A stretch of 64,000 nucleotides of DNA from Neoceratodus forsteri (taxonomy: Eukaryota > Chordata > Ceratodontiformes > Ceratodontidae), in NCBI GenBank assembly GCA_016271365.2, contig CM057452.1:1243997001-1244061000 (forward strand), written 5' to 3'. The position numbers were made by a program, and so were the translations under genes. Positions 11,083 to 22,300 of the stretch are shown in pieces. Each line of letters begins with the position of its first letter. Positions within the stretch are counted from its first letter, which is position 1. The notes beneath the pieces were generated by a model that saw nothing but the letters and a program-made list of their open reading frames with translations, did not search any database and was not told where the DNA came from.

Positions 11083-12275
11083 ATGAGGGCAGATGTGATT
11101 CCCCTTCACAAACGTGGGAGCAGGACAGAAGCAGGAAACTACAGACTTGTTAGTTTAACCTCAGTGATAGGGAAAATGATGGAATCACTTCTGAAGGAAA
11201 GAATTGTCGAGTACCTAGAGGCCAGAGGGGCACAGGACCCAAGGCAGCATGGATTCATAGCAGGAAGGTCATGGCAGATGAATCTAATAGATTTCTTTGA
11301 CTGGGTGACCAAAGTAGTAGATCAGGGAGGGGCTGTGGACATGGCCTACCTAGACTTTAGCAAGGCATTTGACACAGTCCCACACAAAAGATTAATATAC
11401 AAGTTAGCCAGCCTGGGAGTGGGTCCCAAGATGATAGCCTGGGTAAAGAATTGGCTGGAGAATAGGACACAGAGGATAATAGTAAATGGAGTCCACTCTG
11501 AAGAAACGGGGGTTACTAGTGGGGTACCGCAGGGTTCAGTATTAGGACTGGTCCTCTTCAATGCCTTTATAAGCGACACTGCAGAGGGACTGGAAGGAAA
11601 AGTATGTCTCTTTGCAGATGACACAAAGATCTGCAACAAAGTTGATGCGCAAGGTGGGGTGGAAAGGATGAGAAGGGACTTGGCAAGGTTAGAGAAATGG
11701 TCAAATGTATGGCAGCTTAGATTCAATGCTAAGAAGTGCAAGGTAATGCACCTGGGAAACAAAAACCCAGGGGAAGAGTACACAATAGGGGGTGAGATAC
11801 TAACAACAACAAAATGGAAAGGAACTGGGGTAGTCATATCAGATGACTTAAAGGTGGGCAAGCAATTGAGAGGGCAGTAAGGAGGGCTGGGGGATACTGG
11901 GATGCAAAGGAGAGGCAGCACCAGTAGAAAACAGGAAGTTGTTATCCCTCTGTACAGACAGCTGGTGATACCCCATCTGAGCACTGTGTGCAGTTCTGGA
12001 GACCCAATCTCCGCAAAGACATAGACAAGATGGAAGCTGTCCAGGGGAGGGCAACTAAAATGGTGCAGGGTCTACACCAGAAGACATATGGAGAGAGACT
12101 AAAGGAGCTTAATATGTATAGCCTCGAGGAAAGGAGGGAGAGGGGGGACATGATAGGAACTTTCAAGTATCTCAAGGGAATCAACAAAGTCCAAGAGGAT
12201 AGCATCTTTCAAAAACAGGGGTGTGCAAGAACAAGGGGGCACAATTTGAAGATGGGGGGGGTGACTCAGAGGTAA
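11083..12275 (+). pseudogene. CR1 ORF2 reverse transcriptase
   Basis: The 265-codon frame at 11083-11880 contains the RT palm in order: GNYR-VSLTSVIGK, QHGFIAGRS, YLDFSKAFDTVPHKR (first catalytic Asp), SGVPQGSVLG and LFADDTKI (catalytic FADD, intact, near 11607). It ends after ISDDLKV by a frameshift. The thumb and C-terminus continue at 11988-12275 (QFWRPNLRKDIDKME, MYSLEERRERGDMIGTFKYLKGI). Upstream linker pieces (SVFTNEEGE and GIHPRILKELR) can be read between 10800 and 11040. The catalytic residues are intact, but stops and frameshifts disable it. Confidence 0.88.
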
Positions 12276-12774
12276 TGTAAGGAAGTATTTTTTCACAGAG
12301 AGGGTTGTGGATGCATGGAACAGCCTTCTGGAGGAGGTTGTGGAGTCAAAAACAGTGGTTGAATTCAAGCATGCATGGGACAGTCATAAGGCAATTCTAG
12401 GGGGTGGGTGTAGAAAGAAGTAGGCTGCTGGTTAACTAGGATCTGCAGCTTATCCATTAGGTAGGGAAACGGGCAGACTGGGTGGGCCAAGCAGTCCTTA
12501 TCTGCCGGCAAATTCTATATTTCTATGTTTCTATGTTTCTGCCTCTCCCTTTCTTCTCTTGCTTTTTAGGGGTAATCCATGATATGGGCTATTCAATTTG
12601 ATCAACTCAGTTTGAACGCCTGTCAAAAGAGCGAGTGTGAAAAGATAGTGCTGTATAGTGAGAGCGACTGTGAGGGTACCAAAACAAAGACTGGAAAAGT
12701 AAAGAGATTGTGTTATGGAGGTATTGTGAATTGGGTATATGGAGGGTTGTTTGGCCAAGAAGTTCCCAGCTGAT

Positions 12775-12842
12775 TGCTTGGTCTAGTGGTAGGAGTAACT
12801 GCTGCTGGGGCAGGAGGACCTGAGTTTGGAGCTAGGTGGGTG
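12775..12842 (+). repeat. tRNA-like SINE module (copy A)
   Basis: GGTCTAGTGGTAGGAGT resembles an A box and D arm, and CTGAGTTTGGAGCT, about 30 bases later, is a degenerate B box. The spacing fits a tRNA-derived Pol III promoter. It cannot fold as a complete tRNA acceptor and is repeated within copy B, so it is best seen as a decayed SINE head rather than a tRNA gene. Confidence 0.45.
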
Positions 12843-14057
12843 GGAATTCTGTTTTGTTTCATTGTTTAGGGACCTATTTTTTTTTTTTTTTGTGTGTGTG
12901 TTTTTGTGTTTCCTGACCTCCCAAATGTGTGCCCTACAATCCCCCAGCCTCCTTAATATGACCCCCCCGAATAGACCCCACCTCTGAATTTTCTCCTTTA
13001 CCCCAGTGTCAGCCCCCCCCAAGTTGATTATAAAAATAATGGAGGGTGCGAGGGGGAAAGCCCCCAGCATGGAGGGCTGGCAAGGTGGACCACCCTGCAT
13101 AAAAATGTTTCTGTATTTCACCCCAATAGAGACTGTTTTGGAGCATCACTGTGTTTGGAATTCGTGTAGTGCACATCGCCATTATTGAATTTGGTGATGT
13201 GCACTTGCCGATTTGTAGATCACTATTTTGCGATCACTCTTATCGCATGGTACCCTTTTAAGCAACTTCTCAGGAATCCTTTTACTCCCTTCTGCTTTTG
13301 CTCATAGTATCTCTCTGCTTAGCTATTGTATTTGTGCTGTTCTGCCACTAGTCTAATTGGTCCATTGTCAGTTTATTGTTCCTATTTGCTCTACTGTTCA
13401 TTTTGTATTGCTTCACTGTTTTGAAGTTACATTTTGAAGTATATTTACTTCCTACACTTCCTTGGGTACTCCTGAATTGAGCCTTACATGGTCATGGATT
13501 TATAAATAAAAATAAATAAATAAATTCACCTACTTTTATACTCCTTCAGTTTCCCTTATCTCTTCACACAAAATATGTAAAACTCAAAATTAAAATGCAG
13601 TACTTTTTCAGATTTTCCTGTGCCTCCCCTGGAACAGGTTGGGGCCTCCCCGGGGAGGCTGGCCCCACCATTTGAGAAACCCTGGCTTATTGTAACCCCC
13701 TTCCCCAGACCAGCCTACTTGATTTTCTATTTTGACTCTTAAACCATTGTTAACTCTTGTTGCAGTACCTTCATGGATCAGACTGCTTTCACTGTCTGTT
13801 CTCCTCTATAACCCTCCCATCCACCGCTGCCTCTCCCTCTCTTACCGTACCTTTAAGCAGAAATCCATGATATGGGACAGACAAATTGAGTGACTCAATT
13901 TGACTGCCTGTCAATGGAGCGAGTGTGAAAAGATAGCGAGGTGCGGTGAGAGCAACTGTGAGGGTACCAAAACAGCGAAAGGAAAAGTAGAGCAAATGTT
14001 TTATGATGGTATTGCGAATGGGCAAATGGAGGGTTGTTTAGCCAGGCAGTTCCCAGT

Positions 14058-14125
14058 TGGCCATTTGGTCTAATGGTAGGAGTAAATGCCTCCGGTGCAG
14101 GAGGATTTGGGTTTGGAGGTAGGTG
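14058..14125 (+). repeat. tRNA-like SINE module (copy B)
   Basis: TTTGGTCTAATGGTAGGAGT and GGATTTGGGTTTGGAGGT align with the module in copy A. Both copies have lost box B consensus to the same degree, so the decay predates the duplication. Confidence 0.45.
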
Positions 14126-14499
14126 GGTGGTAATTCTGTTTTGTTTTGATGTTTAGGGATTTATGTTTTTTTTGTGTGTTTGCCGACCTCCTGAGTGTGT
14201 GCCCTACACTCCCCCAGCCTCCTTAATGTGACCCCCCCAAATAGCCCCCCTGAATTTTCTCCTTTACCCCAGTATCAGCCCCCCAAGTTGATTATAAAAA
14301 TAATGGGGGTGCGGGGGGCAAAGTCCCCTGTATGGGGGGATTGGTGGGACAGCATCCTCCGCATAAAAATGTTAGTGTATTTTGCCACAAAAGAGACTGT
14401 TTTGGAGGACTGCTGTTATTGGATTCGGTGTAGTGCACGTTGCTGTTACTGAATTCAGCGATGTACCGCTGATTTTTGGAATCGCTATTTTGCAATTAA

Positions 14500-14643
14500 G
14501 CAATAATCGGGACAGGGTGTGGCATATCATGGGATATCATCATGCCTCGGGTGGTTGGGGACAAGGCTGCAGACCAAGTGTGTCCAACCACCCGAGAAGT
14601 GACGATATCCCATGATATACCACACCCTGGAGTACATTATTGC
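14500..14643. mobile_element. Palindromic MITE-like element P3
   Basis: The 144 bp run from GCAATAATCGGGACAGGGTG to CACCCTGGAGTACATTATTGC. Inner arms include CATATCATGGGATATC and GATATCCCATGATATACC, and CCTCGGGTGGTTGG pairs with CCAACCACCCGAG near the centre. Size, ends and centre correspond to P1 and P2. Copy A lacks it. Confidence 0.8.
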
Positions 14644-15610
14644 TATTATGAACAGGAATAATGATTTTATAAATAAAACATTTAAAAAAACCTCTTTAAA
14701 CCTGTTTAAAAAGCTTTTTTTTTGTAGTGTAGGAATACATAAAAAAAATAGTTCTAGAATCCAGCAGGTGGCTCTGTTATAGTTGAAGCCCACAGAAAAG
14801 GTTAAGGCATTGTGAGGTTGTGACCTGTGAACTCTGTCCCTCTGTGCTTTTCCTACATTTGTTCCCATTTGGAGGGAACAATTTGGTTTTCTTTTTTTTT
14901 TTTTTTTTGGTACAATGGTAGTCAATTGATATGTACAGTATAGCATGCAGTACTGATATGAATTTCTTGTTCTTGAGCCGATCTTTGACCATCAGCAGTT
15001 GCTGTGTTACAAATTCTGGGATGGAGCTTGAGTCATGGCAGCAGAAGTCTGTAAGGTGAGGTACAGAGCCTATGGTTTTTGACGTGTGTGTGTGCATTTT
15101 AACTGCTCAAGCCTCAACTCGCTCTGTTCCTTCACGTTATACAGATTTTCTCAGGGGGGGGGGTGAAGTGACTGTTACAGTTATAAAGAAAAAGTACATT
15201 TTTGCCATGTGATCATGTAAATGGGCAGACTAGATGGGCCAAGTGGTCCTTATCTGCCGTCAAAGTCTATGTCTATGTTTTTATGTGTTGCGACTTGCAG
15301 TCAGGAAATGGGTTAGGAGCGAGGTTTACAGTGCTGCTTGGCAGACGCAGGTGTCGTGGTGAGCATTTTGCATTTTGTTTTTTTAAATACTGGCTGTCTC
15401 GAGGTGTTAATCACTCCAGTTCACTGCAAGAGTTCTGGTGGGGTTTTGTGCAGTACAGTGAGGGACGTGGAGAATATTGCATTCGGAGGAGTTTGGATCA
15501 AGTGAGAAAGCTGGTGGCTGGAGCTTTTTTGAAGCCGTGATGATGTAGCTCGATATCATCATGGCTTCAAAGAGTTCTCAGCCAGTCAGATTCATCTATT
15601 TACGATCACA
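14644..15610. other. Sequence unique to duplication copy B
   Basis: This block has no counterpart in copy A. It contains T-rich runs, a CR1 tail at 15205-15285, a G run near 15160 and a 112-codon plus frame (15202-15540) that overlaps the CR1 tail and shows no domain. It appears to be a composite of insertions. Confidence 0.5.
15205..15285 (+). mobile_element. CR1 3'-terminal fragment
   Basis: GGGCAGACTAGATGGGCCAA, GTGGTCCTTATCTGCCGTC and a CTATGTCTATGTTTTTATG tail match the CR1 3' end at 12465-12540. Only about 80 bp are present. Confidence 0.8.
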
Positions 15611-15896
15611 AGTTCATAACTGCTCTTATCTCATGGTACCCTTATAAGCAACTTCTCAGGGATCCTTTTGCTCCTTTCTGCATTTGCTCTTAGTACCTCT
15701 CTGCTTAACTATTGTATTTGGGCTGTTCTGCCACTAGTCTAATTGGTCCATTGTCAGTTTATTGTTCCTATTTGCACTATTGTTCATTTTTCTTGACTGT
15801 TTTGCAGTTACATTTTGAAGTATGTTCACTTCCTTCCCTTCCCTGTGTACCCCTGAAATGAGCCTTGGCTCAGTGTGCTTTATCTGGTCATGGAGT

Positions 15897-16077
15897 TATA
15901 TATAGGATAAAGTATGGGGTGCAGTGTGTTACAAAAATTTAACACACACCCGAGTTGTTGGATGGCACATAAACCCCGAGGGCGAAGCTCGAGGGGTTTA
16001 TGATAGCCATCCAAAAATGAGGGTGTGTGTTAAATTTGAGTGAAACACACTGCACCCCATACTTTGTTATATATAAT
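15897..16077. mobile_element. Palindromic element P4
   Basis: AAAGTATGGGGTGCAGTGTG at the left is mirrored by CACACTGCACCCCATACTTT at the right. Flanking TATATA pairs with TATATA. The centre has a second tight hairpin: ATAAACCCCGAGGGCG, then AGCTCGAGGGGTTTAT. It is about 181 bp and sits in copy B only. Architecture resembles P1-P3, but the terminal sequence differs. Confidence 0.75.
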
Positions 16078-16812
16078 TGAAGGATTCTGTTTTTTTCTGG
16101 TAGGTTTTGAAATAAAAAAGAAATTGGAGTCTTACCTCGTGGTGAGTAAATGGTTTAATGAAGAACAGAGAACTGCAGGTTTAATATGCAACTCTAAATA
16201 TTTAAGTATTCAACAAGAAAACTAAAGTAAACATAACTGTTGTGATCATTGCTGTCCTTTTTTATGTTGTGACTGTTTTCAAGTGCTGGCATCATTTGAC
16301 CTGCAGGTGAAAGGTGAGGGTTGAAAGGGAGAGTGGTTAGGGAGTGTGGTAAAAGTTTTCTGTTTCCGTTTAGTCCGCAGTTTGAAATGTGCTGAAAATA
16401 TTTTTTTATTTTATTTCAGTTATTGAGAGTACCGGAGACTGTTTTTTATAGAGTGGATGGCAGTGAGTTGTTGTGCTGACTGATTTGTGTTAGAAAACAG
16501 ACAGTGTGAGGCTTGCGTTGAGTTTTACTTTCTGTCTCGAGAGCATTAGCATTGGAAGAAGCCGCGTGAATGCCGTAACACCTACTCAGGTGTTATGGTA
16601 TTTAACATACATTTTTTTTCCATTTAAAAAAATAGAACCCAGTAATTATAAACAAATAAATTCACTTACTTTTATACTCCTTTAGTTTGTCTCATCCCTG
16701 CACACAAACTATCTAAAACTCAAAATTAAAAGACAGTACTTTTTCAGATTTGTTTGAGCCTCCCCTGAAACAGGTTGGGTCCTTCCCAGGGAGGCTGACC
16801 TCACCATTTGAG

Positions 16813-17514
16813 AAACCCTGGATTCTATTTCATTGTATCCCTAGGGCTTTACATGTCTTCTCCCATGAGTAGTGAGCATATTACTACTGCTGCTTCTATA
16901 CACTGTATGATGGGATTCAGTTATTTGTTGTTCCTGTTTGCCCAGCCCACATCTACATTTGTTTCAGGGGAGTACCCCTTGAACTAAGAGGCACAATTCC
17001 ATTTTTATAGTGACTGGTTCTCTTTTAACCCTTCAATAATCTAGCCTCCCTTGTGGGGTCCTGGGAGCCCTGGCACTCAAGACCATTCATGCAGTGGCAC
17101 CTCCTCAGGCAAGGCAAATCATTCCCAGAGGGCCAAGCTGTACCATGCCCAGTAGGACAATAAATAAAAACCACGTATCAGCATTATATCACTACTAATT
17201 GCTTAAAGCATGGTTGGTCCAACTGTGAGTGCCTCCTTTGACACTACACTGACAGATCTACTGGCCAAAAAAGCAGACTGCCATGTCTGGCCCATTCTCA
17301 TGGAGTTACCAGCCCTAACCTTTGCAACAACCCCTCATAAATGATGCCCATTCATTTACCTATTTGCCAGAGGTTTACTTCGACTGCCTAGGACTTCACA
17401 AAATAAGCATATTCTTTGAGCAAGGTTAACTCACATTTTGCTCTGAACAAAGACTTTCTAATTTCTCTCCCTTTTTTTCTCTACTGTTAGCAGAAATAAA
17501 CCCATGAGAGTTCT
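16813..17514. other. Flank; possibly 5' part of an L2/Rex1-like LINE
   Basis: No full gene is visible. Near 17228-17300 a plus frame resembles the end of an L2/Rex1 endonuclease (SFDTTLTDLL), which would be the part upstream of the RT half at 23591. The match is short and several stops follow, so this is tentative. Confidence 0.35.
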
Positions 17515-17522
17515 AGCAACCT
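17515..17522 (+). repeat. Left target-site duplication of L1-1
   Basis: AGCAACCT here is repeated at 23583-23590 immediately after the A-rich tail. Joining the flanks restores a plausible L2/Rex1-like reading (LHWFTY), which supports a true duplication despite its 8-bp length. Confidence 0.65.
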
Positions 17523-17703
17523 TGGAACTTCCGGTGTGATGGCTGCCTAAGCTGTATCCCTCGCAGAGAGCTCTGTTGCCAACCCCACTTGAAGTGTGCT
17601 TTCCGATTAATTTAAGAATCTGCAGTGCTTAATATTAGATTGGGGATTAGTGCACAATACCTCCATTCCGTTTGGCTGATGATCCGGCGAAATCCTACGG
17701 AAG

Positions 17704-18558
17704 ATGGAGGTTGAAATGAAGAAGCCCCCGATGAAGCATACACCCCTGTCCACACCAGGCAAGGATAAGGCTTCCAAGCGGGCCAAAGCACAAGTAGAGG
17801 AAGCGTGCCCTTGTGTCCAGCAGCCAGAGGCTCTTACTAAGAAGAGATTCCTAGAGGAACTGGCACCTATGCGTGATTCCCTCCTAGTCTTAACCTCTGA
17901 AGTGAAGGGAGTGAGGGCATCACTTGATCAGTTGACAAAGCAGACCTCAGATAACGAGGCCCGCATATCATCCTTGGATGACTGGCGGCAGTGACTGGAC
18001 CCGGAGTTGGTACACCTTAAACAAAGGCTTAAGAGAATGGAAGAGAAACTGGAAGATCTCGAAGGCAGATTGAGGAGAAATAATCTAGTGGTGATCGGGT
18101 TGCCTGAGGGGGAAGAGGGCTCTCTACCTGTTGCATTTGCCCAGAAGTTGTGCGAGAAGCTTGCAGGGCCTTCCCCCAATGGCCCTGTGTATATAATCAA
18201 AAGGGCACACCGGTCACTAAGGGCAATTCCACCTGCAGGCTCGCCTCCCAGACCCTTTCTGTTTAAGTTACTAAATTTTTTAGACAAGCAGCATATCTTG
18301 TCTAAGTTCAAGGAACTGCAGGGGATCAAGTGGGAAGGCAGGAAAATAAGAGTGGCGCAAGACCTACCGTATTCTGTGAGACAGAAGCACTCAGCATTAC
18401 ATCCTGTGGTTTCCAAACTGATATTGGCAAGTATAAGGTTTAGAGTGAAATACCCCGTGATTCTCCAGATACACCATGAGGGCAAATGGTATTCATTCGA
18501 ATCAGCCAAAGGAGCTGCTGAGTCCTGCAGGCAAATGTTTCCAGATCTCTTTAAGTGA
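17704..18558 (+). pseudogene. L1-1 ORF1 (RNA-binding chaperone), one in-frame stop
   Basis: The 285-codon frame is interrupted only by TGA at 17992-17994. The N-terminus is basic and flexible and leads into a heptad-rich helix (LVLTSEVKGVRASLDQLTK to residue ~130). Then come the signature RRNNLVVIGLPEGEEG at the start of the RRM-like domain and the C-terminal domain (RVAQDLPYSVRQK and RFRVKYPVILQI). L1 ORF1p forms a trimer that coats L1 RNA in the cytoplasm. The start ATG at 17704 was taken because it is the first Met in the open region. The stop lies between the coiled coil and RRM, so any product would lack RNA binding. Confidence 0.9.
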
Positions 18559-19319
18559 CATTTTGGAGACATCTAGAGGCTGCCTGACAGTATTAGCAAT
18601 GCCTGTCTGGTGAAGGGACTTTCAAAACATTATGTTAAAGATGCTTTATTAACTTGAACTCTTGTAACTTTGTGCCATAAGTTGAAATGGCTTGAATATC
18701 TTCATTTGTTTAAGGGGCGGTTGGCCCCATCAGTTCCCGAAAAGGATGGGGCATTTTTTTTTTCTTTGTTAGGCCCAGAACTTAGGGGCCATAAGCATTA
18801 CCAGAAGGCTTAAAATTATACTGTTGATAGTTTAGAAATGTACTAAAACATGGGGAGCATGGAGTATTCGAGTTAGTCCTCTCTGGGGATTGTGTTAGAA
18901 GTTAAAGTTAGTCTGCAGTCAAGTTGTTTGTTCTCCCTGGCAGAGTGCTAAGAATTTTTTCTAGGTCACTGGGGAGTGAATCAAATGCAGACTTGAGTGG
19001 GGGGTGGCTATGAGGGGCCGGCGAGCATCTTGGGCGGCATGAGCGTCATCACACCAGAACATGAGGATGGAGATCAGTCATGTGGACTGGGGGATAGAGA
19101 TAAAATGCTAGGGTTTAAAAGAAAATGTCGATGGCGATGGGGAGAGTTAATAGGGGTGGGGTGGGAAGTACTTGTGAATGTTTGTAGGGAGGTTCGGGTG
19201 GGGAATGGGGAAGTAACAGGGGAGGGAGGTGGGGAGGAGGGATTAGGGCCACTTTTTGGTATATCACCTAGCGAGGTTAAGGGTGCAGGTTATTACTGGG
19301 AAGCTAATCAATATTATAC

Positions 19320-22300
19320 GTGGTTATGAAAGTCATATCATGGAATGTTAAAGGCATAAGGTCCCGGGTAAAGCGGCTTCAAATAATTAAGCATTTAGGG
19401 ATACTGAATTGTCAAGTCGCTTTACTGCAGGAAAGACATTTCTTGGAAGGAGAGAGCAATTTACTAAGGAGAGGTCCGATTGGGGCTGCATATGCAGCAG
19501 ATAAATCTACAACCCAATGTGGGGTAGCAATACTAGTTACTAGGGGAACTCAATTTCTTGAGTTAGAAAAAGTGGTCGATCCTCACGGGAGGTTCCTATT
19601 TCTGAGAGGAATCCCAGAAAACAGGGAACTTCTTTTGGGCACGATATATTGTCCGAATAAGGATTCTCCGGAATTCTTCGTTAACCTTTCACTTACCCTT
19701 GCCCCCTTTAACAGCTTACCCATGATACTAGCCGGAGACTGAAATCTAATGATAGATTCCACTCTAGACAGGTCTTCCTCCACAGGTCATACACTTTCCC
19801 TGGCCCAGAGATCACTGCGAGACCTTATAGACACGTATGGCTTAGGAGACCCCTGGCGTGCCCTAAACCCCAGAGTCAGAGCTTATACTTTCTGTTCCCC
19901 TTTGCATAAATCTCTATCTCGAATTGATTATTTTTTGTTGAACCAGAAGGCAATAGTAGGTTTGTTAGGATGTGGGATTGACTCTAGAGTGCTCTCTGAC
20001 CACTCTTCAATTTGGTTGGAAGCTAATTTAGCTCCAAATCCCTGCAAAGATACCATCTGGAAGCTCAACTCTCAGCTACTTAATAACAAGGATATAGTCA
20101 ACTGGATTAGAGAACTTATAAGGCAGTTTATGGAACAGAATGAGGGCTCTATTTCTGATTTCAATAAGGTTTGGTGTGCCTTAAAGTGTATTTTGAGGGG
20201 GGGGGGAATTTATTAGAATCTCGGCCACTAAAAAGAGAAAACAAGAAGCTAGAGTTAAAATTCTGTTAGAGGAAATTGGTGCCTTAGAAGGATCACTGTC
20301 TAACCCCCCGCTAGAAGAGGAAATATTGCGCTTAGAGGTGCTGAGGAATGAATATGCAGAAATACTGAGAGAGAGAGGGCAGAGTACGCCCTATTTAAAA
20401 CTCTAGTTAAATACATCGAACAAGGGGATAGAGCTAGCCATCTCTTGGCGATGAGGCTTAGTAAGCAAGAAGAATCCCATCTGTTCCCTTTTGTATATTC
20501 CCCTATTAAGTAATACTGTTCTAACATCTCCTAGGCAAATTGCAGAGGAATTTGAACAATATTACACACAGCTGTATAGTTCCTCAGAGTCTACTCCTTC
20601 AGCCACAGAAATCCAGGAATACTTGCTAGCCTCATCACTGCCCTCTTTAGAGGCAACCCAGCAAGAATTGTTGGTAAACCCTATTTCCTCCCTAGAAATT
20701 AGGGACACTATTAATTCCCTTGTTAGAGATAGGTCCAGATGGTTTCCCACCCAACTTCTACAAGATTTTCGAAAAGGAGTTAAGCCCCATTCTCTTACGG
20801 TCATTTAATTTTATATGTCAAAAGGGAATCACAGACCCTTCACTTTTGGAGGCCATTATAGTGGTATTACCAAAACCCAGCAAAGAGAAGAACAGGGTCA
20901 CGAATTTTTGCCCCATTTCACTAATGAATTACGATATTAAGATATTTGTTAAAATATTAGCTGTCAGGGTGTCTAGGGTTTGGATGGGGCTTTTGAGCCC
21001 TGAGCAGGTTGGTTTTGTCCAGGGCAGAGTTTCATCGGACCATATCCGCAAGCTAGCACATATTTTCTCCTCTTCCAGGGAGGCGGATAAGCCAATGGCC
21101 TTGGTTTCTCTGGATGTGGAGAAAGCGTTCGATAGGGTGGACTGGGCGTTCCTGTTTGATACCCTAGTGGTAATGGGCTTCCCTCCTTCTTTTATATCCT
21201 GGGTTAAAACACTGTACTCTGGACCCAGAGCCAAAGTTTATTGTAACAGAGTTTTTTCATCGGCTTTTCCCTTAAAATCAGGCACCAGGCAGGGATGTCC
21301 ACTTTCCCCATTATTATTTAATTTATATTTGGAACCATTAATAAGATGGCTCAAAGCGTCACCAGCAGTCCAAGGTATAAAAATAGGACAGTTCCACCTA
21401 AAGTTATCGGTTTATGCGGACAATATCCTTCTCCATGTTACTAATCCCTGTGAGTCTACCCAAGCCACCCTCCAGATAATCAATGGGTTCAGCATAGTAT
21501 CGAATTACAAGCTTAATATTGGTAAATCAGAGGTAATGCCCCTGAACCCCCTACTTTTCAGGGAGGAAGTTGATTCGCTGTCAATGAAGTGGTCAACCCA
21601 GCTTAGATATCTAGGTATAACACTCTCCACTTCGGCTTCCCTGACCAAAAAGCTAAACCTAGATAATCTAATTAAGGAAATTCGACTAGATTTGAATAGG
21701 TGGAGCTCGATGCATTTATCCCTTCAAGCGAGGGTTAGTGTAATTAAGATGAATGTCCTGCCGAGAGTATTTTACCCACTCAATATGTTAAATGTATACC
21801 TCCCCCTGAATTGGTTCTGCAAGCTCCATAGTGTAATCTTTCAGTTTATATGGAGGGGTAAAACCCAGCGTAGGGCATATAATAAGTTAAGTGCTCCAAA
21901 GCAGTGGGGTGGCTTAAAACTCCCCAACTTCTATCATTATTACTTGGCCAGTCACATGGCCAAGTATATGCATTGGGGGGCTAACCCAATTACTAAAGAT
22001 GGTGTTATCACCATTCCTATCTGGTTACAACTAGAGCAAGAGTTACTAGGGGAATTTTCTCCAGACTGCCTTTTATTTATTGGCCCGGGTAGACTGCCTA
22101 GGGAACTGAAAGACTCAGTTGTATACACCTCACTAAAAGTTCACTCACAACTTTGCAGGTCCATGAGGTATAAAAACCAAATGGACCTATCGCAGCTGGT
22201 GTTTAATAATCCCAACTTTAAAATCAGAGATAGAATTATACAAGTCCCCAAGGAGTGTTCCAATCCCCGAATTAAGGTCTCTGATTTGGTATGTGATGGT

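Larger units (their letters stand above)
10051..12540 (+). mobile_element. CR1 LINE, 5'-truncated, 2.49 kb
   Basis: It runs from the middle of the endonuclease to the CR1 3' tail (GGTGGGCCAAGCAGTCCTTA, then TTCTATATTTCTATGTTTCT). Copy B at about 13810-13835 has the uninterrupted sequence ACCCTCCCATCCACCGCTGC. That fixes the insertion after CCCTCCCATTCA (10050) and before GCCTCTCCC (12541). This is a later insertion into duplicated segment A. The 3' tail carries the tandem TCTATGTT-type repeats that CR1 uses to prime. Confidence 0.9.
9912..13687 (+). repeat. Tandem segmental duplication, copy A
   Basis: It starts TTATTGTAACC and ends CCATTTGAGAAACCCTGG. Apart from the CR1 at 10051-12540 it is colinear with copy B, so its original length is about 1.3 kb. 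Shared landmarks are GACTCTTAAACCATTGTTAA, GAGCGAGTGTGAAAAGATAG, a tRNA-like module, AAGTTGATTATAAAAATAAT, GTCTAATTGGTCCATTGTCA and GGAACAGGTTGGG. The end reads CAGGGTTTCTCAAATGGTGG on the reverse strand, which resembles hAT terminal repeats, so the segment may be two tandem copies of a DNA element. Confidence 0.8.
13688..16812 (+). repeat. Tandem segmental duplication, copy B
   Basis: It is colinear with copy A, starting CTTATTGTAACCCCC and ending TGAGAAACCCTGG at about 16812. It lacks the CR1 and has two extra blocks. One at about 14494-15610 contains P3 and a CR1 tail. The other at about 15897-16640 contains P4. Copy A shows the sequence without these blocks, for example ATTTATAAATAAAAATAAAT at 13500 where B has P4. 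Divergence between copies looks like 10-15 percent by eye. Confidence 0.8.

Noticed and set aside
12775..14125. Possible tRNA genes at 12775 and 14058
   Set aside because: A-box-like sequence is good but the B box and acceptor stem are not. The two copies belong to a tandem duplication, so a decayed SINE head is more likely.
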